DNA of 58,600 nucleotides from Nocardia seriolae NBRC 15557 (GCF_007990715.1 NZ_BJWY01000030.1:1-58600); one strand, 5' to 3'. Shown: positions 1-9,586, counted from the stretch's first letter. A program made the numbers and translations. The notes: generated from the letters alone by a model not told the origin.

Positions 1-181
1 CGGGGAGTCGCAAGCCGGTACCGGACTCGTCGGCGAGGAGCGCGTGGCCGCTCTGGAAGCCGAATGCGCGCGCCTGCTGGAACTCGGCGCGGTCCGTGTC
101 CGACTGCTGCGCGCCGACGGCTTCGACGAATCCTGCCTCGTCATGCAGGACGTCGAGGGCAACGAATTCTGCCTCGACTGA
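1..181 (+). CDS. VOC/glyoxalase-family protein, C-terminal end (partial)
   Basis: Only the last 59 codons are inside the window, read from base 2 to the TGA at 179-181. The fragment has a helical stretch rich in E, A and L and ends with MQDVEGNEFCLD. This matches the closing beta-strand of the vicinal-oxygen-chelate (glyoxalase/bleomycin-resistance) fold, in which a DxxGN(E/P)FxL segment carries the last metal-ligand position. The substrate cannot be judged from this piece. Antibiotic-binding, dioxygenase and regulatory members of the family all end this way. A hairpin follows directly after the stop. Confidence 0.7.
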   Translation, partial: GESQAGTGLVGEERVAALEAECARLLELGAVRVRLLRADGFDESCLVMQDVEGNEFCLD

Positions 182-189
182 ACAGCACC

Positions 190-217
190 GTGCCGCACCC
201 GGTTTCGAGTGCGGCAC
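190..217 (+). terminator. Hairpin after the VOC gene
   Basis: Perfect 9-bp inverted repeat GTGCCGCAC / GTGCGGCAC with a 10-nt loop, starting 9 bp after the stop codon. There is no T-tract, as is common for hairpins at gene ends in high-GC actinobacteria. It also lies on the downstream side of the converging minus-strand gene at 342-1802, so it could act in both directions. Confidence 0.6.
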
Positions 218-341
218 CACCGGCCATGGGCTCGGGCGGCGGTGATCCGCCCGTGTGGCACCGGGATCCTGCCGAGGCGGCCTGGAAGTGCTGGTCCGTG
301 GGATCGAGGCGATCGCGGCGATCCGGTTGTCGGACCCGGCG

Positions 342-1802
342 TCAGTTGTAGGACTTGGCGACGCCGTCGAGGAGGTGCTTGAGGGTGTCGTAGTCGGGTG
401 GGCTGACCTGGTTGACGAGGTTGGCGTCGACCGGAATCCGGTGCGCGGTGGTGACATCGGTGAACAGGGTCACGTCATTGGGGCGGAAGCCGTGCTGGGC
501 GGCCAGGCGCTGCAGGTCCGGATCGGTGGTCAGCAGCTTGCCGAGGCGGTCGCCCTTGTCGTTCAGCGGCACCACGGTGTGCTGGGACATGACCGTCGGC
601 TTGGGGTACATCAGCACCATGTCCGGCTTCACCTTGCCGTGCGCGGCGGCGTCCACGTACTGGGCCTCGTAGACCCACACCATGGGCACCGTGCCCATGC
701 CGTTGGACAGATAGTCCTTGAACGGGCCGTCACTGCTGGACTCGGTATAGCCCTGCCGCGTGAACAGGCGCGAAACCCGCGACACCGCATAGTCTTCGGC
801 CTTCGCGCCGCGCACGGTGGAGTTGTCATTGGCGACGTAGGCGGTCACCGCCAGATACATGGCCGCCGAATTGGACGTCCGCGGGTCGGTGGTGGAAACC
901 AGCACGTTCTTGGGCACCGAATAGGTCGAGTTACCCTCGAGCTGATTCCACTGCACGCCCTTCTCGGCCAGCGACAGATACTTCTCGATATCGAAAGTCG
1001 TTGTCGCGCCCGGCTGCACGATGCCCGCCTGGGTCAGCAGGTCGGCGATCGGCTTGAAGGTCGCGATGGCCATGGGGGAGGAGAACGGCACGTACTTGCC
1101 GGTCACCCCGCTCTTGCGCTGCACCAGCTCCGCCGCGGCCGAACTGGACGGAAACGCGAAATCGTATTTGCCCAGATCCACCGAGGTGGCGATCTGCCGC
1201 GACCCGGCCGACTCCACCTCCACCTTGAATCCGCGCTGTGCCAGCGCCTCGGCCACCTTCGGATCGCCGAAGAACTCCGCCTTCTCCGACCCGACCACCC
1301 CGCGCACCGTCGTCAACCCGGGCGCGGCCGCGGTGGCCGACGACGAATCCGGCTGCCGCACCGCCAGCACCACCCCCACCGCCAGCACCGCGACCAGCCC
1401 CGCGGCCACGACCCCCAGCATCCGCTTGTTCTCGAGCACCCGGGCCGGCACGAACCGCCCAGCGACCGCGGCGAACACGCTCGTGGTCTCCGCCGCCGGG
1501 CCCGCGCCTTCCCCGCTCGTGCCCGGCGCACTCGGCTCGACCTGCGCCGCACCATTCTTCGCCCGCGTGGGATCCAACTCCCGCCGCGCAATCCGCTCGA
1601 CGAGAATCGGTACGAAATCCCGCACCGAATGCCCCTCGAACCGCTTGCGCACCGCCCCCACCACGGCCTCGACCCGCTCCGCCGGATGCGCCTCGACATA
1701 GTCCCGCACCAGGCGATCGGTCACCTCCCGCAGCGCCTTCTCCGCGCGCGCGGCCTTCTCTTCGCCCGGGACCTTCGCTTTCCGTGCAGCATCGACCGCC
1801 AC
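342..1802 (-). CDS. Membrane-anchored protein: three-helix-bundle domain plus solute-binding-like ectodomain
   Basis: The product is 486 residues. Residues about 15-75 are a charged helical region (TDRLVRDYVEAHPAERVEAV onward, ending LVERIARREL) that resembles the three-helix-bundle dimerization domain common in actinobacteria. One hydrophobic segment follows at about 125-148 (MLGVVAAGLVAVLAVGVVLAV). The remaining ~335 residues are predicted outside and resemble a periplasmic binding-protein fold, with a VVGSEKAEFF start and a segment asking which state 'YDFAFPSSSA' is in, as in the extracellular binding-protein-like domains of tellurite/VWA-type proteins. No lipobox or cleavable signal is seen. 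It is single, facing away from the VOC gene. A ligand-sensing role is plausible but unproven. The start ATG at 1802 is the only one giving the complete N-terminal helix set. Confidence 0.6.
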   Translation of the reverse strand: MAVDAARKAKVPGEEKAARAEKALREVTDRLVRDYVEAHPAERVEAVVGAVRKRFEGHSVRDFVPILVERIARRELDPTRAKNGAAQVEPSAPGTSGEGAGPAAETTSVFAAVAGRFVPARVLENKRMLGVVAAGLVAVLAVGVVLAVRQPDSSSATAAAPGLTTVRGVVGSEKAEFFGDPKVAEALAQRGFKVEVESAGSRQIATSVDLGKYDFAFPSSSAAAELVQRKSGVTGKYVPFSSPMAIATFKPIADLLTQAGIVQPGATTTFDIEKYLSLAEKGVQWNQLEGNSTYSVPKNVLVSTTDPRTSNSAAMYLAVTAYVANDNSTVRGAKAEDYAVSRVSRLFTRQGYTESSSDGPFKDYLSNGMGTVPMVWVYEAQYVDAAAHGKVKPDMVLMYPKPTVMSQHTVVPLNDKGDRLGKLLTTDPDLQRLAAQHGFRPNDVTLFTDVTTAHRIPVDANLVNQVSPPDYDTLKHLLDGVAKSYN

Positions 1803-1966
1803 ATCATCTCCCTCGACCTCGAACCGAATATGGTTGCGCGGCAGGAAAATACGAAAAGCCGCGCCGCCAGGACCGTAGTCCCTCTCGGTGCCCGCCCAGG
1901 ATCGAGAACGCGAACGTCAAGTACGCCCGGGCGAACTTCCGGTGACCGACGCCGGGCACGGCGTGC

Positions 1967-2024
1967 GGTTCAGGGCTCGCCCGGGTGGTTCAGGGCTTGC
2001 CGGGTGGTTCAGGGCTTGCCGGGG
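1967..2024. repeat. Tandem triplication of the 3' end of the ferritin-like gene
   Basis: Three head-to-tail copies of a 19-20 bp unit starting GGTTCAGGGCT. The third copy (2006-2024) contains the real stop codon and last codons (PGKP-stop) of the minus-strand gene at 2009-2443. Copies two and three are identical except for the last base; the first copy differs by a C and one extra base. The unit sits wholly at and beyond the gene end, which suggests slippage duplication there. Confidence 0.75.
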
Positions 2025-2443
2025 AAGGCGGCCGTGACCGGGCTGGTGCCCAGGATGGACTGCCAGGTGGCCAGGCGCAGGGCGCATTCGGTGAGGGCTT
2101 CGATGCCGGTGCGGCGCAGCTCCGGGGTCTCGGCGCGTTCGACGAGGTAGTACCAGGCCGCCGCGGTGTCGGATTCGACGGTGACCGCCAGCTTGGCCGC
2201 CGGGATGGGGTCGTTGACGTTGACGGGGGAGGTGTAGGCGGCGGCGGGCTCGGGGACCGTTGCGCCCGAAGCCTTCAGCGCGTCGATGATCGCGTCGCGG
2301 CGCGCGCGATGCGCCGCGACGTATTCGGCGACGAGTCTGTCCCGATCGTGGTTGGCGTAGGCGGCGATCACGCCGTAGGCGTAGACAGCGGCGTATTCGG
2401 CGCTCAACGCATCGATGAGTGCCTGCTGATCGGTTGTGGTCAT
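2009..2443 (-). CDS. DUF4439 ferritin-like domain protein
   Basis: 144 residues, all predicted helical. The N-terminal helix (LIDALSAEYAAVYAYGVIAAY) has the E..Y..Y..G pattern of the ferritin-like DUF4439 family, and HRARRDAIIDAL and ALRLATWQSIL supply the later helices. DUF4439 genes sit beside rimP-nusA in mycobacteria (the Rv2843/Rv2844 position), so the location supports the call. It overlaps the upstream lipoprotein gene by 4 bp (ATGA at 2440-2443), so the two are translationally coupled. Its function is unknown; I cannot confirm a di-iron site. The 3' end has been triplicated downstream. Confidence 0.75.
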   Translation of the reverse strand: MTTTDQQALIDALSAEYAAVYAYGVIAAYANHDRDRLVAEYVAAHRARRDAIIDALKASGATVPEPAAAYTSPVNVNDPIPAAKLAVTVESDTAAAWYYLVERAETPELRRTGIEALTECALRLATWQSILGTSPVTAAFPGKP

Positions 2444-2967
2444 GCCAGGAGAACCCCCGCGTGGGTGGCGCAGGACGCGCTGATCGAAGACAGGAGACCG
2501 GCGCGATAGCCGGAAAGGGTGACGGCGAGATCAGCCGCGGCTCGCTGGGAATTCTGCAGTTTGCTACGCAGGTCGGTGAGGGAGACCGGAGTGATCACGC
2601 TGACGGCGGTGGGTGGTGGGGTGCGGCGGCCGGGAGTGGTGCCGTCGCCGTAAACGCCGATGGCGCGGTCGATTTCGGTGCGCAGCGCTTGGGCATGCGC
2701 GGTGCGCTGGTCGGCGATGACCTTCAGTGCGCCCGCGCGTTCCGGCATGGTGGCGATGGCGGCATTCGCTGCCGCGGTTTCGGCGAGCGCCGAGCTCTCC
2801 AGCGCCAGCAGCGGATCCGGCGCGGCGGGGGTCTCGTCCTTCGTGCACGCGGCCAGTGCGCCCACCGCCGCCACGGCCAATGCGCCGCCACCGGCCAGCC
2901 GCAGCGCCGCACGGCGGTTCACGGCGGAGGCGGGAGACGGGGTCGATCCGGGTGGGTCCGGGATCAT
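2440..2967 (-). CDS. Putative lipoprotein coupled to the ferritin-like protein
   Basis: 175 residues from the ATG at 2967. The N-terminus has NRRAALRLAGGG, then a hydrophobic stretch, then the lipobox LAAC. It is therefore probably an exported lipoprotein, possibly by Tat because of the paired arginines. The mature part is helical (LLALESSALAETAAANAAIA, and ADQRTAHAQALRTEIDRAIG), resembling a second ferritin-like bundle like its neighbour's. Reading upstream to 3120 adds 51 residues of low-quality, arginine-rich sequence before the signal, so I prefer the 2967 start although no strong ribosome site is visible. Overlap of 4 bp with the next gene indicates an operon. Function unknown. Confidence 0.65.
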   Translation of the reverse strand: MIPDPPGSTPSPASAVNRRAALRLAGGGALAVAAVGALAACTKDETPAAPDPLLALESSALAETAAANAAIATMPERAGALKVIADQRTAHAQALRTEIDRAIGVYGDGTTPGRRTPPPTAVSVITPVSLTDLRSKLQNSQRAAADLAVTLSGYRAGLLSSISASCATHAGVLLA

Positions 2968-3315
2968 GACATCGGCGACACCGGCGCGATGGCCGCTCTG
3001 ACTGCTGGGCACGGCATACATGGTGCCAGCCGTCGCCGACAGCTTGCTGCGCCAGGGCCTTCGGATAGGCTGTGATCTGGAACGACGGGTAACCGTCACG
3101 GGCGCGTCGCCGGTGGACACGCCGCATGCGGCGCAGTGCCGACCATGCCGAACTCGAGCGAGTCGGCTGGTCCTTTACACGCTTTCAGCGCGTTACGCTA
3201 GACCTTCGGCACGGTATTTCGCCGAGTCACCACCGGCTCGACCCGAGTCAACGAACAGCTAGCGCCGAGCAGACGACAACTCAACCCGTGACAACTGAAC
3301 CAGGAGCCGCCCCAC
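2968..3315. promoter_or_regulatory. Divergent intergenic region before rimP
   Basis: 348 bp between the minus-strand lipoprotein gene and rimP, with no convincing gene. It must hold promoters for both directions. On the plus strand TTTACA (3174-3179) is followed by TACGCTAGA (3194-3202), which gives a plausible but unproven -35/-10 pair (spacing 14-17 depending on the register). The last bases hold CAGGAGC just before the rimP ATG. I see no riboswitch or strong palindrome. Confidence 0.35.
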
Positions 3316-3939
3316 ATGCCGATGCCGACCGAGGAAAGGGTGAGCCAGCTAGTTGCTGGACTCGTCGAACGCCGAGGACTCGACCTCGAAGGCGTCGCGA
3401 TTTCGGCTGCCGGTACAGCGCAGGCCAAGGTCAAGGTCATCGTCGACAGCGACGGATCGCCGGACCTGGACGCCGTCGCGGAACTCAGCTCGGAGATCTC
3501 GCAGGCCCTCGACGACGCCGGTGATTTCGGCGAGACCGCCTACCTGCTGGAGATCACCACCCCCGGCATCGACCGGCCCCTCACCGCCCCGCGCCACTGG
3601 CAGCGCGCCCAGGGCCGCAAGGTCAAGATCGTCCTACGCCCCGGCGCCGAATCACCCGAGGGCAAGAACAGCTTCGAGGCCCGCGTGGGCGTCGCCACCG
3701 CAGGCGATGTCGCGCTGGTCCTCGGCGGCAAGCGGAAGCCACACCGGGTGACGGTGCCGCTGGCCGATATCCAATCCGCGGTCGTGCAGGTGGAATTCAA
3801 TCCACCCGGCGCGGCCGAGTTGGAACTGGCAGGGGGAGTTGCGCCGGGCCGTCCCCAGCCCGGTGCGCAGGAGGTATCCGAAACCGATTCAGAAGCAACA
3901 GCAGCGTCCGATTCACTGACCGAAGGGATCGTGGAATGA
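3316..3939 (+). CDS. rimP: Ribosome maturation factor RimP
   Basis: 207 residues. RimP binds the 30S subunit during late assembly. The N-terminal alpha/beta domain ([19 protein letters not shown], then VKVIVDS) and the signature [14 protein letters not shown] are clear, followed by the C-terminal SH3-like barrel ([14 protein letters not shown]). The tail after about residue 165 is acidic and disordered ([13 protein letters not shown]). The ATG at 3316 follows CAGGAGC at a good distance. The gene ends inside the nusA start (ATGA, 3936-3939), the classic rimP-nusA coupling. First gene of the translation/transcription operon. Confidence 0.95.
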   Translation: MPMPTEERVSQLVAGLVERRGLDLEGVAISAAGTAQAKVKVIVDSDGSPDLDAVAELSSEISQALDDAGDFGETAYLLEITTPGIDRPLTAPRHWQRAQGRKVKIVLRPGAESPEGKNSFEARVGVATAGDVALVLGGKRKPHRVTVPLADIQSAVVQVEFNPPGAAELELAGGVAPGRPQPGAQEVSETDSEATAASDSLTEGIVE

Positions 3940-5018
3940 ACATCGAAATCGAAGCCCTGCGCGCGATTGTCGCCGATAAGGGGATCTCGATGGAGACGGT
4001 GATCTCCGCGATCGAGTCCGCTCTCCTCACCGCCTACCGGCATACCGACGGCCACCAGCCCACCGCCCGCATCGACATCAACCAGAAGACCGGTGTGGTG
4101 CGCGTGATGGCCCGCGAGGTCGACGCGGACGGCAATGTCATCTCCGAATGGGACGACACCCCCGAGGGTTTCGGCCGCATCGCCGCCACCACCGCCCGCC
4201 AGGTCGTGCTCCAGCGCCTGCGCGACGCGGAGAACGAGAAGTCCTTCGGCGAATTCTCCACCCACGAGGGCGATATCGTCGGCGGCGTCGTACAGCGCGA
4301 CGCCCGCATGAACGCCCGTGGCACGGTCGTGGTCCGCATCGGCTCCGAAGCCCATGGCGCGGAAGGGGTCATCCCGCCCGCCGAGCAGGTCCCGGGCGAG
4401 ACCTACGAGCACGGCGACCGCATCAAGTGCTACGTGGTCGGCGTCTCGCGCGGCCCGCGCGGCCCGCAGATCACCCTCTCGCGCACTCACCCGAACCTGG
4501 TGCGCCGCCTGTTCGCGCTCGAGGTCCCCGAAATCGCCGACGGCTCGGTCGAGATCGTGGCCGTGGCGCGGGAGGCCGGGCACCGCTCCAAGATCGCGGT
4601 CCGCTCCACCGTGCCCGGCGTCAACGCCAAGGGCGCGTGCATCGGCCCGATGGGCCAGCGCGTGCGCAACGTGATGAGCGAACTCGCGGGCGAGAAGATC
4701 GACATCATCGACTACGCCGAGGATCCGGCCGCCTTCGTCGGGAATGCGCTGTCCCCGTCGAAAGTGGTATCCGTCACCATCGTGGACCCCGACGCCCGCG
4801 CCGCGCGCGTGGTGGTCCCGGACTTCCAGCTCTCCCTCGCCATCGGCAAGGAGGGCCAGCATGCCCGCCTGGCGGCCCGGCTCACCGGCTGGCGGATCGA
4901 CATTCGCTCCGATGCGGCCCAGGAAAACCAGGGTGGCGTGCGTCCGGCGGGTGGGTCCGAGTCGTCTCGGGGTGATGCGGCGTCGCATCGGGGTGACGCA
5001 GCGGCCCACCGGGGTTGA
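3936..5018 (+). CDS. nusA: Transcription termination/antitermination factor NusA
   Basis: 360 residues. NusA binds RNA polymerase near the RNA exit channel and modulates pausing, termination and antitermination. The N-terminal domain (about 1-125) starts [17 protein letters not shown]. The S1 domain (about 130-195) is followed by the segment [17 protein letters not shown]. Two KH domains follow, with [20 protein letters not shown] and [19 protein letters not shown]. Length matches the short actinobacterial form without C-terminal acidic repeats. The last 30 residues are an S/R/G/H-rich tail with a small internal repeat ([16 protein letters not shown]). It overlaps rimP by 4 bp. Confidence 0.95.
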   Translation: MNIEIEALRAIVADKGISMETVISAIESALLTAYRHTDGHQPTARIDINQKTGVVRVMAREVDADGNVISEWDDTPEGFGRIAATTARQVVLQRLRDAENEKSFGEFSTHEGDIVGGVVQRDARMNARGTVVVRIGSEAHGAEGVIPPAEQVPGETYEHGDRIKCYVVGVSRGPRGPQITLSRTHPNLVRRLFALEVPEIADGSVEIVAVAREAGHRSKIAVRSTVPGVNAKGACIGPMGQRVRNVMSELAGEKIDIIDYAEDPAAFVGNALSPSKVVSVTIVDPDARAARVVVPDFQLSLAIGKEGQHARLAARLTGWRIDIRSDAAQENQGGVRPAGGSESSRGDAASHRGDAAAHRG

Positions 5019-5122
5019 TCTTGCCGGATCCATCCGGCCCGGTCGGTTCCGAGATTTGTGAAACAGACCCCTGGGATGACAGGTTGGTAACTTCCAAGGG
5101 GTACGGATGCGGAGATCGGGAC

Positions 5123-5479
5123 GTGACAGCGGTAGAGTGGACGCAGGCTCAGCGCGAGTCTTCGGCTTCTCTGCGCGCCGAGCGGGTGTCAGCAAGATCG
5201 ACACCCGTTCGGACCTGCATCGGATGTCGCAGACGCGAGCTGGCTGCCGATCTGATGCGGGTCGTGGCGCAGTCTTCTGCCGAGAGTGGGCAGGCGGTTG
5301 TGATCGTTCCGGATCCGCGGCGCAGACTTCCCGGACGGGGTGCCTGGTTGCACCCCACTTCCGCTTGTCTGAGCCAAGCAGTTCGGCGCCGAGCGATCGG
5401 CAGAGCACTACGAGTGTCCGGAAATCTGGATATCTCAGCCCTGGAGCATTACGTAGAGAACAGGCACGAGCACTCATGA
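5123..5479 (+). CDS. ylxR: YlxR (DUF448) RNA-binding protein
   Basis: 118 residues from the GTG at 5123. The YlxR core is clear: PVRTCIGCRRRELAADLMRV, then the strand VIVPDPRRRLPGRGAWLHP and a final helix RRAIGRALRVSG. YlxR homologues sit between nusA and infB in many bacteria, bind RNA and have been linked to RNase P modulation (RnpM). The frame stays open back to a TTG overlapping the nusA stop (5015), but that extension lacks family similarity. The GTG at 5123 has GGAGATCGG upstream, so I chose it. Confidence 0.85.
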   Translation: MTAVEWTQAQRESSASLRAERVSARSTPVRTCIGCRRRELAADLMRVVAQSSAESGQAVVIVPDPRRRLPGRGAWLHPTSACLSQAVRRRAIGRALRVSGNLDISALEHYVENRHEHS

Positions 5480-5523
5480 GCACACCGTGAAGTCCCAGAA
5501 ATGATCGGCCTTCGAAATTAGTC

Positions 5524-5569
5524 GAGGTCGTGCGCGCGTCCCGTGAAACGGGCTGCCGCGCTCGACCTC
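5524..5569 (+). promoter_or_regulatory. infB: Stable stem-loop in the infB leader
   Basis: Outer arms GAGGTCG (5524-5530) and CGACCTC (5563-5569) pair perfectly. Inside them, CCCGT/ACGGG (5540-5552) closes a 3-nt loop, with a G/C-rich stretch in between that can also pair. The structure ends just before the infB ribosome site AGGAG (5576-5580). It could be a terminator/attenuator behind ylxR or a translational control element for infB; sequence alone cannot decide. Confidence 0.5.
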
Positions 5570-5584
5570 TGAGTGAGGAGAGCA

Positions 5585-8500
5585 GTGGCAGGCAAGGCCC
5601 GCGTGCACGAGTTGGCTAAAGAACTCGGTGTCACGAGCAAAGAACTACTCGCGCGGCTCAAGGAGCAGGGCGAGTTCGTGAAGTCGGCGAGCTCGACGGT
5701 GGAAGCACCCGTCGCGCGCCGGCTGCGGGAGTCGCTCGCACCCAAGAGCGCCCCGTCCGGTGGGAGCGGCAAGCCCGCGGCCCCCAAGCCCAATGGTGAG
5801 GGCACCCCGCGTCCGGCCGCCAAGCCGGCCACCCCCGGTGCCGGTCCCCGTCCGGGACCGCGCCCGACCCCGGCTCCGGCCCCCGCGACTCCGGCTCCGG
5901 CCGCGGCCGCTCCGGCCCCGGCTCCGCAGGTGGCTCCGGCCGCCCGCGCCGAGTCGGCCGCTCCCGCGGCTCGCCCGGGTCCCGCGCCCAAGCCCGTCGT
6001 GCGTGAAACCGCTGCTCCCGCAGCGTCTTCCGCCCCGGCGACCCCCGCCCCGCGCACCGACGCCCCGCGTCCGTCGCAGCCCGGCCCGCGTCCGTCGGCT
6101 CCGCAGCCGAACGCCGCGGCCCCGAGCTCCTCGGCCGCGCCGAGCCCGTCGGCGGCCCCGCGTCCGGCCGGTCCGAAGCCGGGCCCGAAGCCGCCGCGCG
6201 TCGGCAACAACCCCTTCTCGTCGGCTCCGGAGCGTCCCGCTCCGCGTCCGGCTCCCCGTCCCGGTCAGCAGCAGGGCGGCCCGCGTCCGGGTCCGGGTCA
6301 GGATCAGCGTGGTCCCCGTCCGGGTCCGCAGGGCGGTCCGCGTCCGGGTCAGGAACAGCGTGGCCCGCGTCCGGGTCCGGGTCAGGGTGGTCCGCGTCCG
6401 GCTCCCGGTCAGGGCGGTCCCCGGCCGGGTCCGGGTCAGGGTGGTCCGCGTCCGGCCGCCGGTCAGGGCGGTCCCCGTCCGGGTGGCCCGCGTCCGAGCC
6501 CCGGCTCGATGCCTCCCCGTCCCAACCCCGGTGCCATGCCCGCGCGCGCTCAGCGTCCGGCCGGTGGCCCCGGCGGCGCGGGCCGTCCGGCGCGTCCAGG
6601 TAGTCCCGGTGGTGCCGGTGGCGGTCGTCCCGGTGGCGGTGGCGGTGGCTACCGCGGTGGCGGCGCTCCCGGTGCCGGTCAGGGTGCCGGCGCGGGTGCC
6701 GGTGGTAACACCGGTGCGCCCGGTGGCTTCCGGGGTCGTCCCGGCGGCGGTGGCGGCGGTGGCCGTCCCGGTTCCGGTGGTGGTCGCGGCGGTGCCGCGG
6801 GTGCCTTCGGTCGTCCGGGTGGCGCGCCCCGCAAGGGTCGTAAGTCGAAGCGGGCGAAGCGCGCCGAGTACGAGAACCAGCAGGCGCCCATCGCCGGTGG
6901 CGTGCGGCTGCCGCGCGGCAACGGTGAGATCGTGCGTCTCGCCCGTGGCGCGTCGCTGTCCGACTTCGCCGAGAAGATCGGCGCCAACCCGGCCTCGCTG
7001 GTGCAGGCGCTGTTCAACCTCGGTGAGATGGTCACCGCCACCCAGTCGGTGAACGAGGAGACCCTTGAGCTGCTGGGTTCGGAGATGAACTACGTCGTGC
7101 ACGTGGTCTCCCCGGAGGACGAGGACCGCGAGCTGCTGGCCAACTTCGACCTCACCTACGGCGAGGACGACGGCGGCGAAGAGGATCTGCAGATCCGCCC
7201 GCCGGTGGTGACCGTCATGGGTCACGTCGACCACGGTAAGACCCGACTGCTGGACACGATTCGTAAGGCCAACGTCCGTGAGGGCGAGGCCGGCGGCATC
7301 ACCCAGCACATCGGCGCCTACCAGGTCGAGGCCGAGGTCAACGACGAAGAGCGTCTGATCACCTTCATCGACACCCCCGGTCACGAGGCGTTCACCGCCA
7401 TGCGTGCCCGTGGTGCGAAGGCCACCGACATCGCGATCCTCGTGGTCGCGGCCGACGACGGCGTCATGCCGCAGACGGTGGAGGCCATCAACCACGCGCA
7501 GGCCGCGGACGTGCCGATCGTGGTGGCGGTCAACAAGATCGATAAGGAAGGCGCGAATCCGCAGAAGATTCGCCAGCAGCTGACCGAATACGGTCTGGTG
7601 GCCGAGGAATACGGTGGCGACACCATGTTCGTCGACATCTCCGCCAAGCAGGGCACCAATATCGACCAGCTGCTCGAGGCCGTGGTCCTGACCGCGGACG
7701 CCTCGCTGGATCTGCGGGCGAACCCGAACATGGACGCGCAGGGTGTGGCCATCGAAGCCCACCTCGACCGCGGTCGTGGTCCGGTGGCGACCGTGCTCAT
7801 CCAGCGCGGCACGCTGCGCGTCGGCGACTCGATCGTGGCGGGCGACGCCTACGGTCGCGTGCGCCGCATGGTCGACGAGCACGGCGACGACGTCGAGGCG
7901 GCGCTGCCGTCGCGGCCCGTCCAGGTCATCGGTTTCACCTCGGTGCCGGGTGCAGGCGACAACCTGCTCGTGGTCGAGGAAGACCGCATCGCGCGTCAGA
8001 TCGCCGACCGCCGCAACGCTCGCAAGCGCAACGCCCTGGCCGCGCGCAGCCGCAAGCGGATCTCCCTGGAAGATCTGGATGCCGCTCTGAAGGAGACCTC
8101 GGAGCTGAACCTGATCCTCAAGGGCGACAACTCCGGTACCGTCGAGGCCCTCGAAGAGGCGCTGCTCGGTATCGATGTCGGCGACGAGGTGCGCCTGCGC
8201 GTCATCGACCGCGGTGTCGGTGGCGTCACCGAGACCAACGTCAACCTGGCGTCGGCCTCCAACGCGATCATCATCGGCTTCAACGTCCGTGCCGAGGGCA
8301 AGGCGACCGAGCTGGCGAACCGCGAAGGCGTGGACATCCGCTACTACTCGGTCATCTACCAGGCGATCGACGAGATCGAGAAGGCCCTCAAGGGTCTGCT
8401 CAAGCCGATCTACGAGGAGCACGAGCTCGGCCGGGCGGAGATCCGCCAGATCTTCCGCTCGTCGAAGTTCGGCAATATCGCGGGTTGCTGGGTGCTCTCG

Positions 8501-8707
8501 GGCACGGTCAAGCGCAACGCCAAGGCGCGCCTGATCCGCGACAACGTGGTGATCTCCGAGACCACCATCCAGTCGCTGCGCCGCGAGAAGGACGACGTCA
8601 CCGAGGTCCGCGAAGGCTACGAGTGCGGTATCACCGTGGGCTTCAACGACATCAAGGATGGCGACATCATCGAGGCCTACGAGCTGCGGGAGAAGCCGCG
8701 CGACTAG
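5585..8707 (+). CDS. infB: Translation initiation factor IF-2
   Basis: 1,040 residues. IF-2 is the GTPase that recruits initiator tRNA to the 30S subunit and joins the 50S. It begins with the IF2 N-terminal helix domain ([15 protein letters not shown]). A very long disordered P/A/G/R-rich region (about 55-415) with tandem [13 protein letters not shown] repeats follows, then the conserved linker and the G domain: GHVDHGKT (G1, about 546), DTPGHEAF (G3, about 597) and NKID (G4, about 650). The C-terminal beta-barrel and initiator-tRNA-binding domains complete it. The GTG at 5585 has AGGAG 4 bp upstream; a GTG 12 bp earlier would overlap that site. A strong hairpin follows the stop. Confidence 0.97.
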   Translation: MAGKARVHELAKELGVTSKELLARLKEQGEFVKSASSTVEAPVARRLRESLAPKSAPSGGSGKPAAPKPNGEGTPRPAAKPATPGAGPRPGPRPTPAPAPATPAPAAAAPAPAPQVAPAARAESAAPAARPGPAPKPVVRETAAPAASSAPATPAPRTDAPRPSQPGPRPSAPQPNAAAPSSSAAPSPSAAPRPAGPKPGPKPPRVGNNPFSSAPERPAPRPAPRPGQQQGGPRPGPGQDQRGPRPGPQGGPRPGQEQRGPRPGPGQGGPRPAPGQGGPRPGPGQGGPRPAAGQGGPRPGGPRPSPGSMPPRPNPGAMPARAQRPAGGPGGAGRPARPGSPGGAGGGRPGGGGGGYRGGGAPGAGQGAGAGAGGNTGAPGGFRGRPGGGGGGGRPGSGGGRGGAAGAFGRPGGAPRKGRKSKRAKRAEYENQQAPIAGGVRLPRGNGEIVRLARGASLSDFAEKIGANPASLVQALFNLGEMVTATQSVNEETLELLGSEMNYVVHVVSPEDEDRELLANFDLTYGEDDGGEEDLQIRPPVVTVMGHVDHGKTRLLDTIRKANVREGEAGGITQHIGAYQVEAEVNDEERLITFIDTPGHEAFTAMRARGAKATDIAILVVAADDGVMPQTVEAINHAQAADVPIVVAVNKIDKEGANPQKIRQQLTEYGLVAEEYGGDTMFVDISAKQGTNIDQLLEAVVLTADASLDLRANPNMDAQGVAIEAHLDRGRGPVATVLIQRGTLRVGDSIVAGDAYGRVRRMVDEHGDDVEAALPSRPVQVIGFTSVPGAGDNLLVVEEDRIARQIADRRNARKRNALAARSRKRISLEDLDAALKETSELNLILKGDNSGTVEALEEALLGIDVGDEVRLRVIDRGVGGVTETNVNLASASNAIIIGFNVRAEGKATELANREGVDIRYYSVIYQAIDEIEKALKGLLKPIYEEHELGRAEIRQIFRSSKFGNIAGCWVLSGTVKRNAKARLIRDNVVISETTIQSLRREKDDVTEVREGYECGITVGFNDIKDGDIIEAYELREKPRD
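6262..6500 (+). repeat. infB: In-frame tandem repeats in the IF-2 N-terminal region
   Basis: Imperfect units of about 27 bp (nine residues, consensus GGPRPGPGQ) run seven to eight times between residues about 226 and 305 of IF-2. Codon choice is nearly the same between units, so this is recent repeat expansion or conversion. The encoded chain is glycine/proline/arginine-rich and expected to be disordered. Confidence 0.8.
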
Positions 8708-8722
8708 GAAGCAGTACACGAT

Positions 8723-8750
8723 CCCGCCGGGCCCTTCCGGGTCCGGCGGG
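8723..8750 (+). terminator. Strong hairpin after infB
   Basis: 12-bp stem (CCCGCCGGGCCC / GGGTCCGGCGGG, one G-T pair) with a TTCC tetraloop, 15 bp after the infB stop. There is no T-tract. It may terminate or attenuate transcription before the DUF503 gene. Confidence 0.7.
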
Positions 8751-8807
8751 GTTGTGCCCCTTCCCTTTCCGGGTAACCGTGCGCGCATTTCCCCGGGGCG
8801 CGTTCAT

Positions 8808-9110
8808 ATGACTGAAAAGATGTTCTTCGGAGCGCTCGAATTCGATATCTTGCTCGGTGATGTGCATTCACTGAAGGAGAAGCGCTCCGTCATTCGCCCG
8901 ATCATCGCGGACCTGAAAAGGTTCGACGTGAGTGTGACCGAGGGCGGAGATCATGACCGTTATCGACGGACCATGCTCGGTGTGGCAATGGTCAGCTACG
9001 GCATGAACCACCTGACCGAGGTGCTGGACAAGTGTGAACGGCACGTCGCCAATCGTCCGGAGTTAGAGTTGCTGGCAGTACGCCGCCGCATCTTCGGACC
9101 CGAAGACTGA
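8808..9110 (+). CDS. DUF503 (YlxP-like) small protein
   Basis: 100 residues. The pattern FFGALEFDILLGDVHSLKEKRSVIRPIIADLKR is the DUF503 signature (LKxKR after a D..HSL segment). The rest forms a ferredoxin-like alpha/beta fold (MLGVAMVSYGMNHLTEVLDKCERHV). DUF503/YlxP proteins lie beside infB and rbfA in many bacteria and are tied to ribosome biology, but their biochemical role is not settled. The ATG at 8808 begins the conserved region; the open frame upstream overlaps the infB end and its terminator and is not conserved. Twenty bp separate it from rbfA. Confidence 0.85.
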   Translation: MTEKMFFGALEFDILLGDVHSLKEKRSVIRPIIADLKRFDVSVTEGGDHDRYRRTMLGVAMVSYGMNHLTEVLDKCERHVANRPELELLAVRRRIFGPED

Positions 9111-9130
9111 AGAAGTGAGGAGGGCTCGAC

Positions 9131-9580
9131 ATGGCTGATCAGGCCCGAGCACGCCGACTCGCAAAGCGAATCTCGTCCATCGTCGCCACGGCGATCGAAT
9201 ACGAGATCAAGGATCCGCGACTGCGGTTCGTCACCGTCACCGACGCCAAGGTGACCGGTGACCTGCGCGAGGCGACCATCTACTACACCGTCATGGGCGA
9301 GAGCATCGACGCCGCGCCCGATTACGCGGAGGCCGCCGCCGGTCTCAAGAAGGCCGCGGGCATCCTGCGGTCCAAGGTCGGCGCGGGCACCGGGGTGAAG
9401 TTCACCCCGACGCTGGCGTTCAAGCTCGACACCGTGCCCGACGCGGCGCGCGAGATGGAAGAGCTGCTGTCCAAGGCCCGCGCCTCCGACGCCCGCGTGG
9501 CGCAGGTGGCGGTCGGCGCGAGCTACGCCGGTGACGCGGACCCCTACAAGTCGGACGAGGACGAAGACGACGAAGCCTGA
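9131..9580 (+). CDS. rbfA: 30S ribosome-binding factor RbfA
   Basis: 149 residues. RbfA binds near helix 1/44 of 16S rRNA and helps late 30S maturation. The KH-like fold is recognisable: [42 protein letters not shown], and [25 protein letters not shown] short acidic tail ([13 protein letters not shown]) follows, typical for actinobacterial RbfA. GAGGAGG precedes the ATG at 9131. Spacing to the next gene is 6 bp, so it is in one operon with nrnA. Confidence 0.95.
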   Translation: MADQARARRLAKRISSIVATAIEYEIKDPRLRFVTVTDAKVTGDLREATIYYTVMGESIDAAPDYAEAAAGLKKAAGILRSKVGAGTGVKFTPTLAFKLDTVPDAAREMEELLSKARASDARVAQVAVGASYAGDADPYKSDEDEDDEA

Positions 9581-9586
9581 CCCGCT

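Noticed and set aside
255..2150. Long open frame opposite the binding-protein-like gene
   Set aside because: It is the antisense of the 342-1802 gene, has R/H/G/P-rich shadow composition and no family motif; the minus-strand gene has domains.
5645..8788. 1,047-codon open frame antisense to infB
   Set aside because: Shadow of infB caused by high GC; the translation is T/R/G-rich with no recognisable domain.
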